Assembly (NCBI GenBank): GCA_002351535.1
Contig: DEGR01000013.1
Coordinates: 66,351 to 99,341, forward strand
Source: Lachnospira sp. UBA2821
Lineage (GTDB): Bacteria > Bacillota > Clostridia > Lachnospirales > Lachnospiraceae
Length of the DNA: 32,991 bases
Reading direction: 5' to 3'
Made by a program: the position numbers and the translations under genes. The notes below the pieces were generated by a model. The model made no database searches and was not told where the DNA came from. It worked only from the letters and a program-made list of their open reading frames with translations. How positions within the stretch are numbered: the stretch's first letter is position 1; each line of letters starts with the position of its first letter. Of this stretch, positions 1 to 6,545 are shown one piece after another.

Positions 1-19
1 TCGATTCCGGTCGCCGGCA
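1..19 (+). tRNA. 3' end of a tRNA, cut by the window edge
   Basis: The first bases read as the end of a T-loop (TCGATT), the 3' side of the T-stem (CCGGT), a 7-base acceptor strand (CGCCGGC) and an A discriminator. CCA is not encoded. The anticodon lies outside the window, so the amino acid cannot be named. A terminator hairpin follows at once, as expected for the last gene of a tRNA transcript. Confidence 0.6.
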
Positions 20-26
20 TTAGAGT

Positions 27-62
27 AAGGAGCTTCAGATCCATAGGGTTTGGAGCTTTTTT
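27..62 (+). terminator. Rho-independent terminator after the tRNA
   Basis: AGCTTCAGATCC (31-42) pairs with GGGTTTGGAGCT (46-57), with several G-U pairs and a 3-base loop. A run of six T follows (57-62), and AAGG at 27-30 can extend the stem against those T residues. It probably ends the tRNA transcript. Confidence 0.75.
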
Positions 63-108
63 GTTGCACATTGATTAGAAATATAGTGTCTGTGGAATGG
101 AGATTAGT

Positions 109-855
109 ATGAAAAGTATGGAACGGTTAAAAAACGATAAAGATGAGTATCAGCGGAATCTGCATGCAATTATGGCTATGATTGGTGGCTTTCTTGGCGG
201 ATATGCCATTCTCACAAGGATGGATTTGTTCGGCAATGCGCAGACTGCTAATATGATGTATGTTGTTATAAGTGTACTTGGCAAAAATTTTACCGGAATG
301 TTTTTAAGGGTGTGTGGTGTGCTTATATATATGTGTGGTGTTGCCATAAGTGTTATCTGGAAAAAAAGATGTGCATATAACATACATTGTTTTTCTATAA
401 TAGTAGATATTATGGCAATAATAATATCAGGTTTTATCCCGAGAAGTGTGCCGCCTGTAGTGGCATTGTATCCTGTGTTTTTTGCAATGCCAATTCAGTG
501 GAATTCATTTACGGGTGCATATGGTTACAACAGTTCACCAATATTTTCAACCAATAATCTGAGACAGTTCACGATGGGAATTACGGAATATTTAACCGGA
601 CATGATATCAAACAACTGCATAAAGCATGTATATATGGGAAAGTGCTTTTGTTTTATCATATAGGAGTGCTTTTGTCATATTATGCTGTGAAAATATATG
701 ATGTAAGGGGCGTGTGGTTTGGACTTGTAATAACAGCAGTAGCTGCATTAAAAATAATTGGAGAGGAAAAAGAGCCATGGGTGAAGAAAGAAATGAAACT
801 TGTAGAAGAGTGCGTGAAAGACAGAAAAACAGAATGCGTAAGGAGAGAAATATAA
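109..855 (+). CDS. DUF1275 (YoaK-like) family membrane protein
   Basis: A predicted integral membrane protein of 248 residues. The N-terminal GGFLGGYAILTR segment, followed by GNAQTANM, and the later SPIFSTNNLRQF segment are typical of the DUF1275/YoaK family, whose biochemical role is not established. Several hydrophobic segments span roughly residues 20-45, 65-110, 115-140 and 180-215, and the charged C-terminus is probably cytoplasmic. I start at ATG 109 because GGAG at 99-102 lies six bases upstream. An in-frame ATG at 97 is itself part of that Shine-Dalgarno stretch and has no good site of its own. The 3' end overlaps the next gene by 79 bases in another frame. A weak -10-like TATAGT lies at 82-87. 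Confidence 0.8.
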   Translation: MKSMERLKNDKDEYQRNLHAIMAMIGGFLGGYAILTRMDLFGNAQTANMMYVVISVLGKNFTGMFLRVCGVLIYMCGVAISVIWKKRCAYNIHCFSIIVDIMAIIISGFIPRSVPPVVALYPVFFAMPIQWNSFTGAYGYNSSPIFSTNNLRQFTMGITEYLTGHDIKQLHKACIYGKVLLFYHIGVLLSYYAVKIYDVRGVWFGLVITAVAALKIIGEEKEPWVKKEMKLVEECVKDRKTECVRREI

Positions 856-1877
856 AAATAGCTGTGACGCTTGCTATAATATTAGTTGTGGTAATAGGGA
901 TAATCTGTGCCGTAATAGCTGCAACAACTAATAAAAAGCGGACTGTAGACAAGAAGAACGGGGCGGATGTCCAGACGGAAGGAAAGATTAAGAAAAAGAA
1001 GGTGCAGACGCCTTCTGATGCAGACAGGTCAGATAAATTCAAAAAGATAAAGTATGCTAAGAAATCTCCTGATTATACAGACATATTGTCGTCCGATGTT
1101 CTTAGCCCTTATGTGGCATTATTAGATGTGAATTCTAATGAAATTATTGCAGGAAAATCTGTAGATGCAAGAATTAACCCTGCATCCATGACAAAGGTTA
1201 TGACACTTATAGTTGCTGTCGATAATATAAAAGACTTCAATCAGACATTTACGATGACGGCTGATATAATTGACCCGTTATACAGACAAAGTGCATCGAG
1301 AGCCGGGTTTGACCCGGATGAGGTTATAACGGCCAAAGACATGCTATATGGACTTATTCTGCCTTCGGGAGCAGATGCTTCAGTAGGACTTGCAACAATG
1401 ATTGCGGGTTCAGAAGAGAATTTTGTGAAACTAATGAATGATAAATGTAGTGAAATTGGTCTTAAAAATACACATTTTATGAATACGTCGGGATTGTATG
1501 ACGAGAATCATTATACAACACCGCTTGAGATGGCAATGATACTTGAATATGCGATGACGAATGACACATGCAGAGAAGTATTGTCAACATACCAGTATAC
1601 AACATCTGCAACACCACAGCATCCTGAAGGAATACTTCTTTCAAGTACTATGTTCAGCAGAATGTATGGAAATGAAGTTCCGACTGTTAACATAGTTGCA
1701 GGAAAGACAGGATATACAGTAGAGGCGGGAAACTGTCTTGTAAGCTATGCAGAACGTGGCAATGATAAATATGTAGTAGTAACAGCGGGGGCATCAAACA
1801 GATGGCATGTAATATATGATGATTTCCAGATATATGGAAACTTTATACCAAACCCGCCGGGATATGTGAAACAATAG
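777..1877 (+). CDS. D-alanyl-D-alanine carboxypeptidase, peptidase S11 family, membrane-anchored
   Basis: A penicillin-binding-protein 5/DacF-like serine peptidase that trims the terminal D-Ala of peptidoglycan stem peptides outside the membrane. From the ATG at 777 (366 residues) there is a basic N-terminus, one transmembrane segment at about 27-50, a lysine-rich linker to about residue 95, then the catalytic domain. The three expected motifs are visible: S137-M-T-K140 with the nucleophile serine, S197-G-A199, and K310-T-G312. The second motif is often SGN, so the Ala is a mild deviation. The N-terminal helix looks like an uncleaved signal anchor. I chose 777 because GAGAGG lies at 761-766. 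ATG 834 is an alternative that would still keep the membrane segment. No C-terminal amphipathic anchor domain is obvious. Confidence 0.9.
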   Translation: MGEERNETCRRVRERQKNRMRKERNIKIAVTLAIILVVVIGIICAVIAATTNKKRTVDKKNGADVQTEGKIKKKKVQTPSDADRSDKFKKIKYAKKSPDYTDILSSDVLSPYVALLDVNSNEIIAGKSVDARINPASMTKVMTLIVAVDNIKDFNQTFTMTADIIDPLYRQSASRAGFDPDEVITAKDMLYGLILPSGADASVGLATMIAGSEENFVKLMNDKCSEIGLKNTHFMNTSGLYDENHYTTPLEMAMILEYAMTNDTCREVLSTYQYTTSATPQHPEGILLSSTMFSRMYGNEVPTVNIVAGKTGYTVEAGNCLVSYAERGNDKYVVVTAGASNRWHVIYDDFQIYGNFIPNPPGYVKQ

Positions 1878-1894
1878 TATAGAAAGGCGATGCA

Positions 1895-3247
1895 ATGGAT
1901 AAAAAACAGTTAGAAATTAATGAAAATACATCTTTATTTAAATTGGGGTGGCCTATTTTTGTGCAGGTGCTTCTTACAATGTGTATCGGATATATTGATA
2001 CATTTATGCTCAGCCATTATTCACAGACCGCGGTTGGCGGAATAAGTAATGCTAACCAGATAATAGGGCTTCTTACATTGGCATTTTCTGTAATATCAAG
2101 TGCAACGGGAGTTATAGTAGCACAGTACCTTGGAGCAAAGCTAAAGGAAGAACTTAATAAAATCTATACGGTGTCTATTGCGTTTAATCTTGCACTTAGT
2201 GTAGTGATAAGTTTTATTTTACTTGTATTTTCAAGACAGATATTTACCCTTATGAAAGTGCCTTCTAATCTTCTTCCGGATGCGATAAGTTATATGAAGA
2301 TTGTAGGTGGTGTTGTATTTGTGGAAGCTGTATTTGATACATTTTCACAGATATTCAGAAATAACGGAATGACGAAGATAGGAATGGTTATTTCGCTGGG
2401 AATGAATATATTAAATATATGCGGTAATTATCTTTTCTTATTCGGGCCGTTAAGCTATCTTAATCTCGGTGTTAAGGGTGTTGCGATATCGAGTGCATTC
2501 AGTAAATGTGTGGCACTGGTTACGGCAATCATATTCTTTATGAAAAAAATAGATGGAAGCATTTCGCTTAAATATCTTGTTCCGTTTCCTAAAGATATAT
2601 TAAAGAAACTGTTAAAGCTCGGCATACCTACAGCCGGAGAAAATATTTCATATAATATTGCTCAGGTTGTAATACTTATGATGGTAAATACTATGGGACT
2701 TACGGCGATTAACGCAAAAGCTTATTGTTCTATATTAAGCAATTTTGCATATCTTTATTCGGTGTCTGCTGCGATGGCGACAGCTATAGTTACAGGACAT
2801 TCAGTGGGTGCAAATAAATATGATGCGGCGTACAGGAAAGTGCTTAAAACACTTGCGGGGGCATTAGTATCTGCGGTGGCTATAGCGATGGTGTCATATG
2901 CGATAAGCGGATTTACATTGAGATTGTTTACAACAGATGCTGATATAATTGCATTAGGAAAAAAAGTTCTTTTAGTGTGTATTTTTCTTGAGATAGGAAG
3001 GGCGACGAATCTTGTCGTTATCAATAGTATGAGAGCAGCAGGGGATGTGAAGTTCCCTACATATCTTGGAATGGCATCTATGTGGGGTGTATCTGTAGTC
3101 GGCGGGTATATCCTTGGTATAGCATTTGACCTTGGACTCGTCGGAATATGGATAGCCATGGCTATGGATGAGATTGTGCGTGGTATAGTGGTGCTGATCA
3201 GATGGATACATGGTGGCTGGAGAGGAAAGAGAGTAGTTAATGAATAA
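1895..3247 (+). CDS. MATE-family efflux transporter
   Basis: A 450-residue polytopic membrane protein with about 12 hydrophobic segments in two similar halves, as in MATE (multidrug and toxic compound extrusion) cation-coupled exporters. Family-like signatures include WPIFVQVLLTMCIGYIDTFML near the N-terminus, the stretch with NANQIIGL at about 50-57, the GVIVAQYLGA segment near 70-80, and GIPTAGENISY at the start of the second half. The substrate cannot be read from sequence. The start has AGAAAGG about nine bases upstream. The gene is 17 bases downstream of the carboxypeptidase gene and its last eight bases overlap the next gene, so the three are probably co-transcribed. Confidence 0.88.
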   Translation: MDKKQLEINENTSLFKLGWPIFVQVLLTMCIGYIDTFMLSHYSQTAVGGISNANQIIGLLTLAFSVISSATGVIVAQYLGAKLKEELNKIYTVSIAFNLALSVVISFILLVFSRQIFTLMKVPSNLLPDAISYMKIVGGVVFVEAVFDTFSQIFRNNGMTKIGMVISLGMNILNICGNYLFLFGPLSYLNLGVKGVAISSAFSKCVALVTAIIFFMKKIDGSISLKYLVPFPKDILKKLLKLGIPTAGENISYNIAQVVILMMVNTMGLTAINAKAYCSILSNFAYLYSVSAAMATAIVTGHSVGANKYDAAYRKVLKTLAGALVSAVAIAMVSYAISGFTLRLFTTDADIIALGKKVLLVCIFLEIGRATNLVVINSMRAAGDVKFPTYLGMASMWGVSVVGGYILGIAFDLGLVGIWIAMAMDEIVRGIVVLIRWIHGGWRGKRVVNE

Positions 3248-4664
3248 TTTACCGGAAGAATTCTGCGGAAAAATGAAAAGACTGCTTGGAGATGAATACA
3301 CAGCATTTATTGAAGGGTACGACAATGAAAGAGAATATGGATTGAGAAGAAATGCACTTAAAATATGCACGGATGAATTTGAAAAAATGGATTTTGTAAC
3401 CGGTAAGGTTAATTGGGCGTCAGAGGGATATTATTATGATGCATCAATGCGCCCGGGCAAACATCCTTATCACGAAGCAGGGCTTTACTATATTCAGGAA
3501 CCGAGTGCAATGTCGGTGGCAGAGCTTATAGAAGTTAAACCGGGAGAAAAAGTGCTTGATCTGTGTGCTGCACCGGGAGGAAAATCTACGCAGGTGGCAT
3601 GTAAGATGCAGAATAAAGGTCTGCTTGTGTCTAATGAGATAAATGCTTCAAGAGCAAAAATTTTATCACAGAATATAGAAAGACTTGGTATTGCAAATGC
3701 AGTTGTGCTTAATGAGGATTCTGATAAACTGGCTGAAACATTTCCGGAATTCTTTGACAAAATAATTGTCGATGCACCATGCTCGGGGGAAGGAATGTTC
3801 AGAAAAGATGAAAACGCTTCGTCTGAGTGGAGTGAGGAACAGGTTAAAGTGTGTGCCGACAGGCAGAAAATGATATTGGGCAATGCAGCTAAAATGCTTA
3901 AGCCGGGAGGAAAGATGGTGTATTCGACCTGCACGTTTTCACCCGAGGAAAATGAACAGGTCATAAAGTGGTTTCTTGCTACCCATGAAGGCTATGAAGT
4001 GTTAAAATGCCGTGATTACGAAGGATTTTCGTGTGGAAGGAAGGAATGGACTGAAACGGACGTGATATCGCAGGATGTTGGTTCACAGATAGGGAATACG
4101 ATAAGACTGTGGCCACATAAGACAGGCGGCGAGGGACATTTTGCTGCACTTATAAAAAAGAGCGGAGAAAGCATGGAAAATGCAATAATCGGAAAAGATA
4201 TTAAGAACATTAAGAATGGAAAAAATGGGAAGAATGCGAAAAACGGGAAGAGGCCAGCTCTTGGTGGATTTGATGAATTCTGTAAGCTGTATCTTAACAT
4301 TTCGTTTGACAAAAACAGATTAATGACATTTGGTGAGCAGTTATATTATGTTCCCGAAGAAATGATAGATATAAATGGACTTAAGGTGATGAGACCGGGA
4401 CTTCATCTAGGGACTAATAAGAAGAACAGATTTGAGCCGTCGCATGCACTGGCACTTCATCTGACAGATAAAGAGGTGAAGAATTCCGTTAATCTTACAG
4501 TTGATGAAGCAGCTTCATATATTGAAGGCAATCCGGCTAAATGCCGACAGGATGTGAAAGGCTGGGCTCTTATTACGGTTGACGGATATTCGCTTGCATG
4601 GACTAAGTGTTCAGGCGGTGTAGGGAAAAATCATTATCCAAAAGGACTCAGGGTGAAGTTATAA
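3240..4664 (+). CDS. RsmF/NOL1-NOP2-Sun family RNA m5C methyltransferase
   Basis: A 474-residue S-adenosylmethionine-dependent cytosine-5 RNA methyltransferase, most like bacterial RsmF proteins that modify 16S rRNA. Residues 1-90 form the N-terminal RsmF-type segment. The SAM-binding motif VLDLCAAPGGKSTQ is at 105-118. The two cysteines used by this family are in DAPCSGEG (C181) and STCTF (C231). The C-terminal part from about 345 on matches the extra RNA-binding region of RsmF-like proteins. A repetitive Lys/Asn linker (about residues 320-338) connects the two parts and is probably disordered. The ATG overlaps the stop of the MATE gene, suggesting translational coupling. The exact rRNA target cannot be assigned. 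Confidence 0.9.
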   Translation: MNNLPEEFCGKMKRLLGDEYTAFIEGYDNEREYGLRRNALKICTDEFEKMDFVTGKVNWASEGYYYDASMRPGKHPYHEAGLYYIQEPSAMSVAELIEVKPGEKVLDLCAAPGGKSTQVACKMQNKGLLVSNEINASRAKILSQNIERLGIANAVVLNEDSDKLAETFPEFFDKIIVDAPCSGEGMFRKDENASSEWSEEQVKVCADRQKMILGNAAKMLKPGGKMVYSTCTFSPEENEQVIKWFLATHEGYEVLKCRDYEGFSCGRKEWTETDVISQDVGSQIGNTIRLWPHKTGGEGHFAALIKKSGESMENAIIGKDIKNIKNGKNGKNAKNGKRPALGGFDEFCKLYLNISFDKNRLMTFGEQLYYVPEEMIDINGLKVMRPGLHLGTNKKNRFEPSHALALHLTDKEVKNSVNLTVDEAASYIEGNPAKCRQDVKGWALITVDGYSLAWTKCSGGVGKNHYPKGLRVKL

Positions 4665-4700
4665 AATTTGATTTTATAAATATAAAAATATCTGGAGAAG

Positions 4701-4730
4701 AGAAGCAGTTATATATAGCTGCTTCTTTAC
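4701..4730 (+). terminator. Probable Rho-independent terminator after the methyltransferase
   Basis: AGAAGCAG (4701-4708) pairs perfectly with CTGCTTCT (4719-4726). The loop is AT-rich and only short T-runs follow, so it is not a textbook terminator. A second, purely AT hairpin (TTATAAAAT, 4659-4667, with ATTTTATAA, 4671-4679) overlaps the stop codon just upstream. Together they separate the preceding operon from the next cassette. Confidence 0.55.
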
Positions 4731-4873
4731 ATATATTTTGGTAATGTTGGATATAACCGGAATATTTAATGGAAACAGACTGAAGTATTGTGGAAATCTA
4801 TCGCAAAAGTTTTTAAACTGCTGTAATGAAGATGAGTTAAATTTAATATCAATAGAATATAGTTTAAGTAAAA

Positions 4874-4906
4874 ATTTTACATGTGCAGCTGTATAGAATG
4901 TAAAAT
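4874..4906. repeat. 9-bp inverted repeat upstream of the ART-like/SecB-like cassette
   Basis: ATTTTACAT (4874-4882) and ATGTAAAAT (4898-4906) are perfect inverted copies separated by 15 bases. The repeat lies about 50 bases before a -10-like box and could be an operator or an RNA stem. The rest of the 343-base spacer 4665-5007 holds the terminator and promoter-like sequences described separately. I see no gene in it. Confidence 0.35.
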
Positions 4907-4958
4907 GAACATTGTATTAAATAATAAAAATCATGTAGAAAAAATCTATACGTGGGTG

Positions 4959-4964
4959 TATAAT
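4959..4964 (+). promoter_or_regulatory. Candidate -10 box for the ART-like/SecB-like cassette
   Basis: A perfect TATAAT lies 43 bases before the first start codon and is preceded directly by TG. No good -35 is found at 16-18 bases, so it may be an extended -10-like or regulated promoter. The assignment rests on position and the -10 match only. Confidence 0.35.
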
Positions 4965-5007
4965 ATTGATTCAAAGTTGATGATGTTTTACTAATAGGGG
5001 GAGAAGG

Positions 5008-5565
5008 ATGTATAAAGAAACATATAGAGAATTGTGTCATGGAACAGATGAGGAATCAGCGGAGAGAATAAAAGTTAATGGCTTTGAAATACGCGGATAT
5101 TCTGATAGCTGGTGCGGGCAGGGAATTTACTTTTATGATATTAAGAAAAAGGCATGGTGGGCTGCGAATAGAAAATGTGATCAAATTAGAAAAAAAACAG
5201 GCAAAAAAAATAGACCTACAGTTCTTTTTGCAGATATTATTAATATAGATGATGATAAAATCTTTGATTTGCGTGCATATAAAGACTTGTGTGATTTTGA
5301 AGAAGGAATAAGCCGGCTGTTTGGTGAATACTCATTTGAATTGCAGGGAGTAGATGATGTAGAAAAAATTATTAAGCTAAGGGCATTTTTGATTAGTTAT
5401 TATGCAGATAGAAATGATAAAAAATTAGTTATAGGAAATTTTAGACAACGGCCGCAACCGATGTATGAACATGCTATTGAATTTTCAAATAGTCTGGATA
5501 TGATATTTGGTATAGAAACTATATATTGTGTTAAAGATAAAAATATAATTGAAAATATTCATTAA
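5008..5565 (+). CDS. PARP/ADP-ribosyltransferase-like protein, candidate toxin
   Basis: A soluble 185-residue protein. The N-terminus carries H11-G-T13, a hydrophobic A..I..NGF helix-turn (18-26), then G37-Q-G-I-Y41-F42. This order (HGT, I..GF, GxGIYF) is the signature of the NAD-binding half of PARP-type ADP-ribosyltransferases, where the His and Tyr hold NAD. A third catalytic acid is not certain; E157 in a HAIEFS-type stretch is a candidate. No signal peptide or membrane segment is seen. A strong AGGGGGAG site lies just upstream. The next genes encode a small acidic protein 13 bases downstream and a SecB-like chaperone, which suggests a toxin-antitoxin-chaperone cassette. The fold call is inference from short motifs; another NAD-using or phage-type enzyme cannot be ruled out. 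Confidence 0.55.
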   Translation: MYKETYRELCHGTDEESAERIKVNGFEIRGYSDSWCGQGIYFYDIKKKAWWAANRKCDQIRKKTGKKNRPTVLFADIINIDDDKIFDLRAYKDLCDFEEGISRLFGEYSFELQGVDDVEKIIKLRAFLISYYADRNDKKLVIGNFRQRPQPMYEHAIEFSNSLDMIFGIETIYCVKDKNIIENIH

Positions 5566-5578
5566 GGAGGATAAGCAG

Positions 5579-5836
5579 ATGGATAGAATGATGTTGGATG
5601 ATTTTATAAAATATGCAAAAGAAAAATTTGATTGCGAAATTACCGTAAAGAAGAGTGATAATCCAGATACTTTTGCCGGTATATTTGGTGCTGGTTTCCT
5701 TGATGATAATAATTGCGTAGAGGTGGTATGCGATTTTGAAAGTAATATAAATTACGAAAATATTACTATTGATGTGCAATTTGATCAGGATGGAGTGGAC
5801 GGTATCTATAATAGCAATGTTGGACTAGCTGCATAA
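5579..5836 (+). CDS. Small acidic protein, candidate antitoxin with LAA C-terminus
   Basis: An 85-residue protein of no family I recognise. It is strongly acidic (18 Asp/Glu against 6 Lys/Arg) and has no membrane segment. An N-terminal amphipathic stretch (residues 2-18) is followed by short beta-like segments. The last residues are V-G-L-A-A, like the end of the SsrA tag recognised by ClpXP. The start at 5579 is preceded by AAGGAGG (5564-5570), an excellent Shine-Dalgarno, so this is a real gene despite its size. It lies between the ART-like protein and the SecB-like chaperone. By position and charge I propose it neutralises the former and is protected by the latter. It shows no obvious DNA-binding domain. 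Confidence 0.6.
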   Translation: MDRMMLDDFIKYAKEKFDCEITVKKSDNPDTFAGIFGAGFLDDNNCVEVVCDFESNINYENITIDVQFDQDGVDGIYNSNVGLAA

Positions 5837-5846
5837 AGGGGTATAT

Positions 5847-6224
5847 ATGGAATTAAACAAGATGAAATCGGATTTGAAAATGAATAATTTATATTTTAGT
5901 TCCTGTTCTGTAGAACGTGAATATAAAGTGGAAAATGGTGCATGTAAGGCTGATTTACAGCGCAATATTACGCAGACCGGTGAACATGAATATGATGTAG
6001 AATTAGAATTGGAAGTACATAAGCCTGATTTATCGGTGTCAATTATTGCAAAAGCACATTTTAAGTATGAGGCAGAAACATATGAAATGGAGGAAAGCAT
6101 TGTAAAAACTAATACAGTTGCGATAATGTTCCCGTTTATTCGTAGTCAGGTTACGTTATTAACTACGCAGCCGGGAATGACACCAATAGTTTTGCCGCCT
6201 ATAAATACCACAAGATTCGTGTAA
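5847..6224 (+). CDS. SecB-like chaperone
   Basis: A 125-residue protein resembling the SecB fold. The best match is the C-terminal half: a beta-rich region (about 20-88), then N89-T-V-A-I-M-F-P-F-I-R-S100 and a proline-rich P113-I-V-L-P-P-I-N120 ending. This corresponds to the SecB segment with FPYAR followed by PP-hydrophobic-P-[IV]-N. Classical SecB is a proteobacterial export chaperone and is not expected in this type of Gram-positive. Stand-alone SecB-like proteins outside Proteobacteria are known as the chaperone of TAC modules, for example Rv1957 with HigBA in Mycobacterium tuberculosis. The gene follows the acidic protein gene after 10 bases with AAAGGGG as ribosome site. I infer that it guards the acidic protein from aggregation or proteolysis. 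Confidence 0.7.
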   Translation: MELNKMKSDLKMNNLYFSSCSVEREYKVENGACKADLQRNITQTGEHEYDVELELEVHKPDLSVSIIAKAHFKYEAETYEMEESIVKTNTVAIMFPFIRSQVTLLTTQPGMTPIVLPPINTTRFV

Positions 6225-6255
6225 TTATTAATATAATAAAAGTTTAAAAATAGCC

Positions 6256-6284
6256 TTGTATATTTGCATACATTGAGCTATAAT
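6256..6284 (+). promoter_or_regulatory. Sigma-A type promoter of the riboflavin operon
   Basis: TTGTAT (6256-6261), a 17-base spacer and a perfect TATAAT (6279-6284). Transcription would start near 6291, about 27 bases before the FMN riboswitch. Confidence 0.75.
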
Positions 6285-6317
6285 GTCAACGTACATTGAT
6301 ACAAATAAGTGAATAAT

Positions 6318-6421
6318 ACTTCAGGGCAGGGTGTAATTCCCTACCGGCGGTAAAGCCCGCGAGCCGTAAGGTTGATTTGGTGAGATTCCAAAGCCGACAG
6401 TATAGTCTGGATGAGAGAAGT
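6318..6421 (+). promoter_or_regulatory. FMN riboswitch (RFN element)
   Basis: The conserved core of the RFN aptamer is present in order: GGGCAGGGTG, ATTCCCTACCGGCGGTA, AAGCCCGCGAGCC, GATTTGGTGAGATTCCAAAGCC, GACAGTATAGTCTGGATG and GAGAAG. The outer P1 helix forms between ACTTC (6318-6322) and GAAGT (6417-6421). FMN binding in this class favours a downstream terminator, which is present at 6480-6512, so it should switch off the rib operon by premature termination when FMN is plentiful. Together with the promoter and terminator it fills the 321-base gap before ribD. Confidence 0.97.
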
Positions 6422-6479
6422 TGTGTAAACAATATATTAAATGTTGAATATATAGTATATAGTATAGTGATATGAAAAG

Positions 6480-6512
6480 GTCCTGAATAGTAGTTATATT
6501 CAGGGCTTTTTT
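6480..6512 (+). terminator. Regulated terminator of the FMN riboswitch
   Basis: GTCCTGAATA (6480-6489) pairs with TATTCAGGGC (6497-6506), with one G-U pair and a 7-base loop. Six T follow (6507-6512). Its place between the aptamer and ribD makes it the expression platform. Confidence 0.88.
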
Positions 6513-6545
6513 GATGATTGAAGATATTCACGGAAAGGAGCACAT

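Noticed and set aside
1..62. tRNA end as an integration site for a genomic island
   Set aside because: No integrase gene and no repeat of the tRNA 3' end were noticed in the window; the following genes look like ordinary chromosomal genes.
2755..3370. Two overlapping - strand open frames (183 and 132 codons)
   Set aside because: Both are opposite the end of the MATE gene and the start of the methyltransferase gene, with no motif or ribosome site.
4665..5007. Possible small gene or structured RNA in the spacer before the ART-like gene
   Set aside because: No open frame with a ribosome site and no recognisable RNA motif were found; only hairpins and a promoter-like box are supported.
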